This document shows positions 54,001 to 64,000 of a DNA stretch of 64,000 nucleotides, piece after piece. Location: NCBI GenBank assembly GCA_014529385.2, contig CM043949.1:114455477-114519476 (forward strand). The letters are read 5' to 3'. The DNA comes from Adiantum capillus-veneris. Lineage: Eukaryota; Streptophyta; Polypodiopsida; Polypodiales; Pteridaceae. How positions within the stretch are numbered: position 1 is the first letter of the stretch; each line of letters opens with the position of its first letter. Both the position numbers and the translations under genes were made by a program. Below the pieces are notes generated by a model. That model ran no database searches. It saw nothing but the letters and a program-made list of their open reading frames with translations, and had not been told where the DNA came from.

Positions 54001-55190
54001 CTAACGATTAATGAAATTAAAGTAATAGAATTTGAAGCAAAGGATATGTAGGATCCTGCAATTACTATCAAACTAGGATGCAATCAAGTGGAAGCGATGA
54101 AATGCTTGATTCAGGTTCTCAAGGTAATCTGCTCTCCTACATCCTTAACAAGAAACTCCAACTTGACAATTAATTACAATCAGCACAACAAGAACTTCAC
54201 ACTTATTCAAAGCACTCAATCAAGGTAATGGGTTGGACAAAGCTCTTGGTATAGATTAACAATATGTCTGTATGCATAGGTTTTATGTGGTAGAAGATAA
54301 GCCCACACAATATCCTTTATTGCTTGGGCAACCGTGGCAAAGAAGGTACAATGTACAACTTGATTGGATCTCTAATACAGTCAACATCCAATCTGCTTTA
54401 GGAAAACAGCAAGTTCCTTTTGCTACTTTAGCTGCAGACAGATCATCCGTGATGCACTCGACGGATAAAGGCAAGCAACCCTTACAAACAACAACTGTCT
54501 AACAATGGGTTCCAAAGAGACCAACAAAGCAAGCAAAGAAAGTCATTATAGCGACTACTCTTCCCAGGAAAAAAGTTCAACAAGTGAGAAAAAATCCATG
54601 GGAATTCACGACAGGGTACCATGACAACTCCCACCTATTCTACCTGCCAAAGATACCAAGCAGATATGGATCAGAAAGGATAAAGTCTCAAGGTTTCAAC
54701 AAAGTCGATTCCAAGATATCTCTCCATTGAATTCCACTACAACCCGCAAGCTAAAATCATAGTTTATCCTTAAGAAAATATGGGTTACCAAAGCAACTAC
54801 TTATGGCCCAAATTAAACATACACAAATCTCGATTCCAAAACAAAAACTCGAGGAAATCCCTCCATTACAAACTTTGAAAAGCCAACCACAAGCATGTAC
54901 CAATCAAACCATATGCGTAGTTAAGTTTTCCTAAGAGTGTCTGCCAAACTCCAATTTGGATATCTAAACAAAGGCCATCCACAACTCACAAAGGTGACAC
55001 ACATCCCAATGGTTCCACGGGCTTCAATATCTATAGACTATCAAAGAGAGAGCAGCCAAACTGGAGAGCTTAATATTTCACCACTCTCACAATATTCATA
55101 CTTTCACTGGAAACCTCAACATCAAATTCCAATAAGCATCATGCTTATACCTTCCTCATGCACATCCTCAATTTTTCCATGCATTGTGTG
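54001..55190 (+). pseudogene. Retropepsin-like fragment and unassigned coding relic downstream of integrase
   Basis: 54272-54502 reads FYVVEDKPTQYPLLLGQPW and RRYNVQLDW, the C-terminal half of a Ty3-type aspartic protease (the ILGRPW block). A protease after integrase on the same strand is out of the normal order. Text continues to about 55190 with broken frames (RKNPWEFTTGYHD; HLFYLPKIPSRYG). It may be a piece of another element or a rearranged end of this one. Confidence 0.55.
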
Positions 55191-55687
55191 AGTATGTATA
55201 CAGGGCTGCATTGCATAGCCATCATTAGCACAATGTTGGTTCCTATGCACATCATATACCCTATAGCGACACACCGTCATCCAGAAGAACTCCAACTAGG
55301 AAGGGGAGAGTTATGGTCATTTAGGCCAAAATATGGTTTTCACCCTTTTTTCCCTCAATCTTTTAGCCCAAATTTTATGGTGGTAATTTCTACTTACCCT
55401 ACTCCTAAGTATTGAAATAAAAACAAAAACAACGGTACAAAATAAAGTCAAAACAAAAAAAGAAACAACACTTTGAAAGCATAGAGAAAATCAAAGAATG
55501 AAATTCTTTTGGCTATCTCATTCACAACCCTCTTTATCTCTAAAGAAAATCAACTTCTAGACTCTACCAAGCACTAAACCCCATGTCTAATTGCTTCACT
55601 ACTTAGGTGTAAATGGAATGGAAAGAAAAACCTTCAAAAAGAACGCTCCAAATACGCACTAGGTCACTCACCATCTAAGGATCATCA
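55191..55687. other. Unassigned sequence; leader side of a minus-strand element
   Basis: About 500 bp with no recognisable gene. The part near 55687 should be the leader of the element whose primer site lies at 55688-55706. Confidence 0.4.
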
Positions 55688-55706
55688 TCCCCGGCAGCAG
55701 AGCCAA
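55688..55706 (-). promoter_or_regulatory. Primer-binding site of a minus-strand LTR element
   Basis: The minus strand reads TTGGCTCTGCTGCCGGGGA, close to the tRNA-Asp type TTGGCGCCGTTGCCGGGGA. The next bases on the plus strand are TGTTCGCGGG, fitting an LTR end ...AACA on the sense strand. Confidence 0.7.
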
Positions 55707-57401
55707 TGTTCGCGGGTCGTAGTGATGCACGTCTGTAGCATAGCAATCTGTCACTAACATAATGTCAATACTCAGGGAAGTGACTCTGATGGGACATAAA
55801 GACTCTTTGAGGTTGTCAATTTCAAGAAGTGAACTCTTAACAAGCAAACACACCAACTCAACAAGCAAACCAACACTCAATGATCAGGGAAATCGGCCTA
55901 TGTCCTTTCTCACCGCTCTAAGCCATCACGCCATTTCTACACTCGAATGGACTCGATATGCAACGAATTAACACTAGGTTGGTAATGGGACACTTTTAAG
56001 TCCTGGACACTTTTATGTCCTGTGAAGTGACCATTTTCCTTGAATTATGTCAAGAGTTTCAAAATGGATTTTGAGGTGCTATCTATCTATACTTGATATA
56101 CTAGAATGTTTCGTTTTCTTCCATAATTGAAACAATCAACCATCGTTGTGTACAATGCAAAATATGGTATTAGGTGCCCCAAAACTCAAGGAATGTTAGC
56201 TTTATGTTACAATATGCGACATAGAAAATCAAAAATGAATTTGGATATCATGAAATCCACCCAAAAAATCATAGAAGAGCTAAAATGGGCTAAAAAACAG
56301 GACTTGATAATTTTTGTAATGTGGTCATAACTTAGAACTTTATTATTTATTTCTCCCTAGAAGCATCAGGACATGTTGAGGACTACTAAAGATAGTTCTC
56401 TAGCATTATAGACCTCACAAACATGAATTCTAGAGTGGGATAGTTGCAAAAAGTTGAAAAAAGCCAAAAACAGGATCCGTTTTTTCACACAGTTTAGGTT
56501 GTGAAATGTTGTGCAAGGACAATGTTAAAGATGGAATTGATATTCCAAAAAAATGTCGAGTTTTTTTCAGCTCATGAGACAATTGTTAGTTTCTTGTGAC
56601 AACTACATGCATTTTGTAGGTAGTAACCATATCTAGCCATAAGGATCAAATTTGGCTAGATATTGAATAGTTTCCATGGGATTCTACAACTCATAATGTT
56701 CAACCCAGTTTTTTCATGTTTGCTGTATTTAACACTTCATCTTTGTCCCCAAGATTCCCCTTGGTAAGAGATGTATTATTCTTTTGACATGCTCCATGGC
56801 TCCTTATGAACATAAAGGACAATAGGGAACTAAGAAAACATGCATATATTATTTGTATTGAGCGTGGCTATAGAAACTTTGATGATAGGTTTGCAGAATG
56901 GTAAAAATTCAATTTTTTTGTACCTATTTATTTTGGCAAAACAAAAAATAGTGAGTGAGAAGTAATCATATGTTCTGATCACCAACCCATTGAAGTTAAC
57001 TAGGGAATTTATCTCAAGTCCTACAAAAATCTCTAATCTTATTTTTATGCAACAAAACGCTTGGTGTGACCAAAAGATGAGAAATTTTACAAGTTTCTTA
57101 ATTTTTCCATGTTTAGTAGGCCTTGAACTATAACCTCATGAAAGGATTTTACAAAATGAGTGGATCTACTATGGTTTTGGAGGTTTTTCTCAAAACCCTG
57201 AAAGGACACTTTTATGTCCTGTTAGGTTACCAACCTAGTGTTAAAGTCTACGAGGAGGTCCAACACATCTAGGGGCACTATCCTACCAACTTTGGTTGCA
57301 ATCCAGAAAGGTACCAAAATCACAATCCATCATGAAAAAGGTCTTGAAAACTACAGCAGAAGGCCCTATGGTCTAAGAACACTCTCCTATGGTCAAAATG
57401 T
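55707..57401 (-). mobile_element. 5' LTR remnant of a minus-strand element, split by a TTAA element
   Basis: The LTR text begins at 55707 (plus strand TGTTCGCGGGTCG) and can be followed for 265 bp to the TTAA at 55968, where the TTAA element sits; 57245-57401 would be its continuation, before the next LTR starts at 57402. No second LTR of this kind is seen, so its full length is unknown. Confidence 0.45.
55972..57240 (+). mobile_element. TTAA-flanked non-coding TIR element, copy 2
   Basis: Starts CACTAGGTTGGTAA and ends TTACCAACCTAGTG: a perfect 14 bp TIR. TTAA at 55968-55971 and 57241-57244. Length 1269 bp. Collinear with copy 1 except that 56091-56577 is inverted and about 50 bp near 57060 is missing. 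No transposase frame. Confidence 0.88.
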
Positions 57402-59215
57402 TGGAAAGGGAGAAGTTGGAAAACACCCAACACACTCAGTGAATGCCTCTCTATAGCCCAGTGATTTCACAGCACCCCTATCCCCTAGCAAACACACACC
57501 ATGGTACACAATCTGCAAATGACTATTTCCCTTGCCCGAACCCAGCCAACCCTGACAACATGCACCCAATGGCAAAGAAAATCATTGTAGCTTCTATCTA
57601 CAACCTCTTCAAACACCATATCTGCCCATATATGCATCTCAACAAGGACACAATCCCTTGCCAAACCTTTAGCATGCCCAACACTCACAGATATACAATC
57701 CCGAATTTGAGCACACACCTTTATCCACTAGCAACCACAAGTTGGCCTACAGGCTTGCATCCTCATGGCATATCCCATACCCACGGAAAGAGATTTCACA
57801 TAGTACATACAAATGTAAGCATAGGAGAAAAAAAGAACAAAAAGCACACCCATAAACAACCAAGACTATGGAGATCACGTCACTTGATAAACTTGGTATG
57901 AATGTGTACAATGGTGGCTTTATATCAAAAACATCCTTTAGTGCAGCATCTGGCCAACCCTTTACATGCGCTAAAGCTCCTCTTTACCACACTCTGACAC
58001 TCTTCAATTATTATCGGGCAGCCTGCAAGTGTCACCCTTTGTAAACAGCAGGTATGCACGCCTTGAGAAGACCTCTACTCTTCTCCCATGCACTCGGACA
58101 CTTCTTGTTTTTTCCTATGGCCACAACAAACTTCCCAAGCTCACGGCCTGGCTCTAATCTGAGTTGCTACAGTCTCCCGGCCATCTCCTCTACAACTGGC
58201 AGCCCTGCAACTCGGCACCAACTTTGTTTTTGTATGCATGCCTCAAAATTTTCCCGTTGACCCTCAGGCCCGCGCTCATTTGCAGCTCCTTCCTCTGAAG
58301 TCAGCCTTTGTAGCTCCTCTAACCTGTAGTTGATCTTGGCCCTGCTCTCCTCAAAGCGGCCCTGAGCTCCTTGCTGGCATCTCCTTCATTTCATGCCCTG
58401 GCGGCCCTGCACATGGTTTGCTTCTTCTACCCCTACACCGCATGCAAGTCCCCCCCCCCCCCCCCCCTTGTGCTCTTGAAGGCTCTACCATACCGCCCCT
58501 GAAGCCCCGGCTCTTCTTTGGCCCACCATGCAGCGTTCTCTCTTTTTTCTCTCGGCCTCCCTCCATCCATATGGCATTTTTCCCCTGCATGCCCACTACC
58601 TTGCAAAACTTCCTTTTTTTATCAAGCTCTGTGAGTTGGGCCGCTTTCCCACGAGAAGGACCATGATCATGTTGAACATCGCACTCCTTCACCTAAACTT
58701 CATGGCAATGACCAAGACACCATCCCTAGCAAACATCAATCCCCGCAATGGTCCTCTGCCACTCGTGTTGCTGCGGGGAAAAAGACGACCATTGCTTTGG
58801 CCTCTGTATTTAACTGAATGTGCTAGCCAATTGAAAAGCCCCATCACCATAGTTTCAATGAGCTTCAATGCCCTCCAAGTGAAAGGTATTCCTGTCAAGT
58901 AGAGTGTCTTGTGATAGAAAAAAATACTTGCAGCTTCTACTAGCGAGTGCTCCATCCCTATGCATTGTCTCCTAACTGCATCAAATACCTGCCCAATGTT
59001 CCCATCATTTGCTTGCAAACTGCCATGCCTAGGCTTCTTGCACTTCCATAGGCTGACCATCTTCAGCTGTACCATCATTGCCCAACCCCTCATTGAGCAT
59101 TCATACTCAACTATAGCATTATTTAGATAATAGATTATTGCATATTAGAAAAGTGATACTTAGTATGTATATAAGCAGTAGATAGATAAAGAGAGAGATT
59201 TTATCAGCAGTAGAA
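57402..59215 (-). mobile_element. 3' LTR of a gag-only LTR element
   Basis: Plus-strand start TGGAAAGGGAGAAG (57402) matches the inner edge of the other LTR at 60930, and homology breaks exactly there on the outer side. The first 0.9 kb is about 90% identical to 60930-61857. The sense-strand start lies near 59213, just after a G-run (the polypurine tract), giving an LTR of about 1.8 kb. It contains a 19-20 bp poly-C run at 58449-58467. Reading frames inside are not genes. Confidence 0.7.
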
Positions 59216-59935
59216 TCCCCCCAAATCAAATGGAAAGCCATATGCTCTCCCAACCATGATTGGCACTCCACCTAGATAAAAAATAAATCGTTGGCCAAAG
59301 CCATGCATCTGTAAAATATATGAAACATGTGCTCGTAATACATCTCTAAACCTACACATAGAGCATGATAAAAGCTCTTCATAACATTCCTCCTCTTCAA
59401 CTTGTATCGAGCAATGGTCGTTGTGCACATGATAAGCATCCCCACCCATATGAGAGACTCCTATAGAGTCCCAGGCAACCATACCAATATCGAGTGAAGA
59501 AGTCTTCATATCAAAAACTCCTTGCAAAGAGCATAGTATCTGGCATAAAACGTGCAAAAAAGCAACCCTTAAAAGCATAACTATCAACCCATCGGCACAA
59601 ATCTGTTTGCACATAGTCTGGATGTCTCTCGCCATCAATCCCAAGTCCATAGAACCTCCCTTGTTGACTATTTTATCCTCTATTTCTTTTGCTGCATCCC
59701 AAACTTGATTGTCCGCTTTGACATCACACAAAGGCTTAAGAAAAATCACGTGTGCTTTTTTTTTTGACACTGGAGGAGGTGTAAGGTCTTGCTTAATCTT
59801 CATGCTGGCCATAGATTTAGCAACAAGAACATGTGACTCCTCATCTATACTGACTATTGGCTCATCAAACCCCCAATCAACTTCATCCTCAGAGCTTACC
59901 TCTCTAGTCGGCAAAGCCTCACCATCCCAAGGCAT
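59204..59935 (-). CDS. Second internal frame of the gag-only element
   Basis: A 243-residue frame starting MPWDGEALPTREVSSEDE, acidic at first, then with KKKAHVIFLKPLCDVKADN and a Cys-rich part. It ends GFPFDLGGFYC over the polypurine run, the same ending type as the frame at 7960-8250. No known domain. It may be the C-terminal part of a single gag protein with the frame at 60119-60901, separated by stops between 59936 and 60118. The last codons run into the LTR start. Confidence 0.5.
   Translation of the reverse strand: MPWDGEALPTREVSSEDEVDWGFDEPIVSIDEESHVLVAKSMASMKIKQDLTPPPVSKKKAHVIFLKPLCDVKADNQVWDAAKEIEDKIVNKGGSMDLGLMARDIQTMCKQICADGLIVMLLRVAFLHVLCQILCSLQGVFDMKTSSLDIGMVAWDSIGVSHMGGDAYHVHNDHCSIQVEEEECYEELLSCSMCRFRDVLRAHVSYILQMHGFGQRFIFYLGGVPIMVGRAYGFPFDLGGFYC
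59213..59228 (-). promoter_or_regulatory. Polypurine tract of the gag-only element
   Basis: The minus strand reads GATTTGGGGGGATTC immediately before the proposed LTR start TACTGCTGATAAAATC. Six consecutive G make it a good plus-strand primer candidate. Confidence 0.55.
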
Positions 59936-60118
59936 AAGAGAGGGTTGCCCAACCCCCTGGTCTTAGACATCACTCGTTTTTTTGTCGACTACTTGAGAAA
60001 CTTCCATATTTGTATCTGCCTCTACAATTGGATCATGTGACACTTGCATAGTCGGCTTCATCTCCTCTATCACTTAATGATCTTTACCCTCTACTTAGAA
60101 CTGAGAACCAACGACGTC

Positions 60119-60901
60119 TTATGTCTCTTCTTCATGCATACCCTTGTTTATGCATCCTTCATCCTCGTTGATGAGGTCCTCCTTTGAAGGCATGTATGTA
60201 TACCACATGGGGGGCACCAATGAAACATGATATGGAATAGAGCTTACCCATGGAGAACTTGTAACCGCTGCATGTCGGGAACTGTGAACTGTTTGTACTT
60301 GCATTGCTTGTTGTGGGGTCGTCCAAACAACTTCATAATGACTAGGCTTGAGCAAACCCATCTCCAATATCTTCTTCGTCTTTCTACTCTTCACTTTGGC
60401 AACGTACACTGCATCCTCATAGGACTCCGCACCAGCAAACTCCACCGTATCTCGAATCTTGGGATGTAAGCACTCCAAAAACCTCTCTAATTTGAAGTAG
60501 TCGTTGCCTTGGGACTGTGCAGCAGCTTCTAATTGCTGCCAAATTTCTTCAAGTTGCTTTAAAAAATTTGCAAACTCACCAATTACATCTTGCTTCAATG
60601 CCTTCAATTTTGCGTCCAATTTTGCAGGTGAAATTCTCTGCTTGAAGTCTTGGATAAACCGAGCTCGAATTACCTTCCATGACTGCCTATCAGGAACTTC
60701 CAGCCCCTTGAACCAAGCTTTGGCATTCCCTCGCATCACCAAAGGCACAACCCTTGACATGGCTTCATCGGTCACCATTTGCATCGACAACATCCAGAGC
60801 TCCACGTCTGACATCCAATCTTCAGCATCTTGCTTACCTGAGAACACTAACTCACAATCTGGCACCATGTTATTGCACCACGTCATCACTTGAGCGATCA
60901 T
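60119..60901 (-). CDS. gag: gag of the gag-only LTR element
   Basis: A clear retrotransposon gag capsid domain: FSGKQDAEDWMSDVELWML, VMRGNAKAWFKGLE, WKVIRARFIQDFKQRI and FLKQLEEIWQQLEAAAQ. The frame is open from 60961, but that ATG lies inside the LTR; the ATG at 60901 (MIAQVMTW) lies just after the primer site and is the better start. No zinc knuckle, protease or RT follows, so it is non-autonomous. The frame is intact for about 260 codons, so the capsid part may have been under selection until recently. Confidence 0.8.
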   Translation of the reverse strand: MIAQVMTWCNNMVPDCELVFSGKQDAEDWMSDVELWMLSMQMVTDEAMSRVVPLVMRGNAKAWFKGLEVPDRQSWKVIRARFIQDFKQRISPAKLDAKLKALKQDVIGEFANFLKQLEEIWQQLEAAAQSQGNDYFKLERFLECLHPKIRDTVEFAGAESYEDAVYVAKVKSRKTKKILEMGLLKPSHYEVVWTTPQQAMQVQTVHSSRHAAVTSSPWVSSIPYHVSLVPPMWYTYMPSKEDLINEDEGCINKGMHEEET

Positions 60902-60929
60902 TGTGATCGTCAATGGGGGCACCACAAGA
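60902..60929 (-). promoter_or_regulatory. Candidate primer-binding site of the gag-only element
   Basis: After the LTR end ...TTTCCA the minus strand reads TCTTGTGGTGCCCCCATTG. TGGTGCCCC starts like a primer site; the tRNA is not identified. The layout TCTT-x-TGGTG resembles the PPR-carrying element (TCTTTGGTGAACCC). Confidence 0.45.
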
Positions 60930-61857
60930 TGGAAAGGGGGAAATTGGAAAACACCCAGCACACTGAATGAATGCCTCTCTATAGCCCTGTGGTATCACAA
61001 CACCCCTATCCCCTAGCAAACACACACCACGATACACAATCTGCAACCGACTATTTCCCTTGCCCGAACCCAGCAAACCCTCACAACATGTCCTCAATGG
61101 CAAAGAAAATCATTGTAGCTTCTATCTACAACCTCTTCAAACACCATATCTGCCCATATATGCATCTCGACAAGGACACAATCCTTGTCAAACCTTTAGC
61201 ATGCACAACACTCACAGATATACAATCCTGAATTTGAGCACTCGGCTTAATCCACTAGCAAACACAAGTTGTCCTACAAGCTTGCATCCTCATGGCATAT
61301 CCCATACCCATGGAAAGAGATTTCACATAGTACATACAAATATAAGCATACGAGAAAAAAAGAACAAAAAGCACGCCCATAAAAAACGAAGACTATGGAG
61401 ATCACGTCACTCGATAAACTTGGAATGAATGTGTACAATGGTGGCTTTATATCAAATTAGTGCAACATCTGGACAACCATTTACATGCGCTAGAGCTCCT
61501 CTTTACCACACTCTAACACTCTTCAATTACTCTCGGGAAGCCTGCAAGTGTCTCCCTTTGTAAACAGCAGGTATGCACGCCTTGAGAAGACCCCTACTCT
61601 TCTCCCACGCACTCGACACTTCTTGTTTTTTCCTATGGCCGCAACAAACTTCCCAAGCTCAGGCCTGGCTCTGATCTGAGTTGCTCCAGTCTCTCGGGCA
61701 TCTCCTCTACAACTAGCGGCCCTGCAAGTCGGCTCCAACTTTGTTTTTGCATGCATGCCTCAGAATCTTCCCATTGACCCTCACACTCACGCTCATTTGC
61801 ATCTCCTTCCTCTAAAGTCGGCGTTTACAGCTCCTCTAACCTGCGGCTGATCTCAAG
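60930..61857 (-). mobile_element. 5' LTR of the gag-only element, truncated
   Basis: Matches 57402-58335 block by block ('cactgaatgaatgcctctct', 'ctatcccctagcaaacacac', 'cagcaggtatgcacgccttg'). The match stops at 'ctgatctcaa' (61857), so about 0.9 kb of the LTR's 5' part, likely including promoter sequence, is missing. Confidence 0.75.
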
Positions 61858-63180
61858 ACCCGACAGGCTTACTAATGCAAAAAGGGGGCACTGTTTTCCA
61901 TTATTTTGGTTTTTTGCATGTTTGATTGAGAGAATTTTGGTAAACCCAAGTATATATGCCCTTAATTAATGTGGTGCAATAGTAAATAGAGGACGAACAC
62001 CAAAGATGAGCCCCTAGGTGTGTGTACATATGTAAAAATCACAATTTTCATGCTAAAAAAGTAAGAAAACGGAACAATCTGGCCAAAAATACTATAGATG
62101 GATGTATATAGTGATTTATTATGCTATTTTCTAGTTATTTTGATTTATGGATATTTTTTAGGTCAAGTTATCTTTTTTCCTTTATTTTTTGTTTATTTTC
62201 TAGAGAGAAACAAAGAAAAATAGAAAAAGCAAGTAAAATAGCAAGTGACAAAAGAATAATATGGGAGTGATCAGTAAGTCAACGACAGCTTATCGTGAAG
62301 ATGGGTTGCAATTATGAGAAAGTTGCGAAAAGCTCGGTTTGGTAATTTGTTGAATGAAATGAAAAACAGAGCAAACGAAGTCCAAATGAAGAAATTTCTA
62401 AGCCTAAAGTGCATTTCGCGACATGAGAGGAGCACATGTCAAGTTTGGTAACAAGTGGTTTGGGGAACCCCGATATAAGATAATTTGGGCCCACTTCTTA
62501 GCTCATTTTCACCATTCACAGGTGAAAGAGAGCTTGAGAGACCTAGAGCGTGCAGACTTTCTACAAATTTGTACAATGAACATGACACATCAACTAGCGC
62601 CAAACATGAGAGGTAGACTCGTTACCATATGATCTTCTTGTTCTATACTCACTTTGGCGCAAAAAACTCCCAAAATCGACAATGTAGCATCGCGTTAAAG
62701 AAATCTATCATCAAAAAGAGAGCCAAAACATCAAGTTAGGCTTCGGATATGCAAAGCGTGATTTGGCCCTCACGGACAAGCGATGCGTCCATTTGCCACC
62801 AAACATCACAGGCATCATTGACATATCATCCATAACCAAAACTTATGGTCAAACCTCCAGGGAAATCTTCTCCAACCTTCTCCTCACAAAAAGACACAAA
62901 TTTAGCGACAAATCACCAAAAACGGTATCCATAAAGCCAACGGTTACATCGGAGCCATGGGAAGTTGCTCTAATGCATCTTCAAGCTTAGTAGAATGATC
63001 TCAAGAAAAATCACCAGAGAAGGTTATCTCCAAAGACAACAATCCATTTTGGAAACTAAAATGACAAACAAGGAGTTTTTATGCTAAACACATGTGTTTT
63101 AAGGTTGAACCAAAGCTAGATAGGCTTGTTGCACTAGCACACATTCTCCCAAGGCATTAGATTCTGATTTTTGCATTCTA
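61858..63180. other. Unassigned sequence, no gene seen
   Basis: About 1.3 kb. No recognisable domain on either strand, no terminal repeats linked to other elements. Likely old transposon sequence. Confidence 0.4.
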
Positions 63181-63450
63181 GACACCATACGTGTATGATG
63201 TCTAACTGTCCCATTTACACAGGTTTTGCACCACTTGACCATACCATCTCTTCTCAAATTCTCATTACATCTCATACACCAAGTTTCATGCAAATTGGAT
63301 CGTTTGAAGACATCAGATGAAGTCAAAATGCATAGTTAGAGTCTCCTCGCAAGATTTGGCCTCACATATGGCATGTCCAAGGCATCTACTTCATGCCCAA
63401 ATGCTTAAAAGGCCATTTTCTCATCATAGAAATCATACACGTTGATGGCG
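63181..63450. repeat. Two further copies of the leader palindrome
   Basis: ACACCATACGTGTATGATGT (63182-63201) is a full copy of the palindrome seen at 37455-38623, and 'aaatcatacacgttgatgg' at about 63430 is a degraded one, about 248 bp away. This suggests that 62-63.4 kb holds leader sequence of a related retroelement. Confidence 0.6.
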
Positions 63451-64000
63451 GATTTTTTAAAATAAAAGAAAAACAAAAAAAAACTTATTTTTCCTTTGCT
63501 GGAGCCTTGGCGACACTGTTGGAAGGCTCGGTACCGCCTGGTAAACCTCACGACACCTCTACGGGCATGGCGCACACCCCCCCCCCCCCCCCCCCCTTTT
63601 GATTGGCCGGCCTTATCACCTCAGGCCCCCGCTTGTCTATACCCCAGCGTGGCCGGCCGCCCTCGGTTTCAGATACCCCTTCTCTCGTTCCCCCGTAGTT
63701 TATTCCCCCTCCCCCCCTCGGCGGGCATCGGATGAAATAACCCCCCCCCCCTCTCTCTCTCATTTTCCCTACATACCTCTCTCCAATATCCTCTCTCTCT
63801 ATCGCCATTTCCCCTCGGCCAGGCGCAAGCCTCGATCACTCACCCCAACCCCTCTCTCGTTTTTCCTCTCATGCTCCCTCTGTGTCGACTCGCATGTGAA
63901 CCCCCGATCTCCCGTATTCTTACACTCACCCTCTCCCTCTCTCACACTCTTCCCCCCCCCCCCCCCCCCCCTTCTCATTACCCCACCCTTGGCCCGCTAA
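63451..64000. other. C/T-rich region with poly-C runs, unassigned
   Basis: Long C runs at about 63579-63597 and 63950-63970 and strong pyrimidine bias throughout. Could be the edge of another LTR or a host promoter continuing beyond the window. The open frame 63599-64000 is proline/serine-rich because of composition and runs off the edge; I do not call it a gene. Confidence 0.4.

Noticed and set aside
58351..58902. Proline- or glycine-rich frames around the poly-C run
   Set aside because: Inside the 3' LTR of the gag-only element and driven by the C run; no match in the other LTR's frame.
63548..64000. Overlapping frames on both strands in the C-rich right edge, possibly a first exon
   Set aside because: Composition-driven (Pro/Ser or Gly/Arg runs) and cut by the window edge; nothing to decide strand or start.

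Overview
This is a 64 kb block of nuclear plant DNA made almost entirely of transposable elements nested in one another. I see no intact host gene, no rRNA or tRNA gene and no CRISPR array. The plant assignment rests on Ty3/gypsy chromoviruses with tRNA-Met primer sites, an En/Spm (CACTA) transposon with plant-type transposase genes, fragments of a pentatricopeptide-repeat (PPR) gene and a fragment of a HIPP-type metal-binding gene. The PPR wording (for example GLLEKDVVLGN-like text) resembles the large PPR families of ferns, lycophytes and mosses, so a seed-free plant with a large genome is a guess, not a result.

Layout, left to right. (1) 1-12355: a cluster of about 2.1 kb LTRs of one non-autonomous LTR element. 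Copies lie at 631-2889 (sense -), 2890-6323 (sense +), about 6482-7373 (sense -, truncated) and 10262-12355 (sense -). The last two are the 3' and 5' LTRs of one element whose internal part (7374-10261) has only a gag-like acidic reading frame. Every LTR carries a decayed PPR gene fragment in its sense direction. The second LTR is split by a 1316 bp TTAA-flanked element (3007-4322). (2) 12441 to at least 32769: a chromovirus on the + strand with LTRs over 3 kb long, full of AT-rich 147 bp tandem repeats. Its RNase H region is split at 18765 by a second chromovirus on the - strand (18766-27640, TSD CTCTG) that is young and nearly intact. (3) 32770-35915: no recognisable gene. (4) About 35916-55190: a third, decayed Ty3/gypsy element on the + strand with a tRNA-Asp type primer site. 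Its long leader has a palindrome every ~285 bp, its gag N-terminus is of a type I do not recognise, and its gag is interrupted by a complete 7964 bp CACTA transposon (40956-48919, TSD AGA). (5) 55688-57401: the primer-site end of another element on the - strand, split by a second TTAA element (55972-57240). (6) 57402-61857: a gag-only LTR element on the - strand. (7) 61858-64000: unassigned, with C-rich tracts at the right edge.

How the parts work together: nothing here forms a host pathway. The working units are mobile elements. The best preserved machinery is the nested chromovirus (gag, protease, RT, RNase H, integrase, chromodomain; a few in-frame stops) and the CACTA element (tnpD-like and tnpA-like genes, three or four in-frame stops). 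The two gag-only elements and the TTAA elements lack their own enzymes and would need help from relatives.

Most notable: PPR gene pieces carried inside LTRs; a HIPP gene piece, including its C-terminal CaaX box, inside the CACTA element; a ~480 bp internal inversion between two copies of the TTAA element, with TTAA empty sites visible in this same window; the regularly spaced palindromes in a retroelement leader; and two successive H2C2 zinc fingers in one integrase region. All calls are from reading the sequence; no database search was possible.
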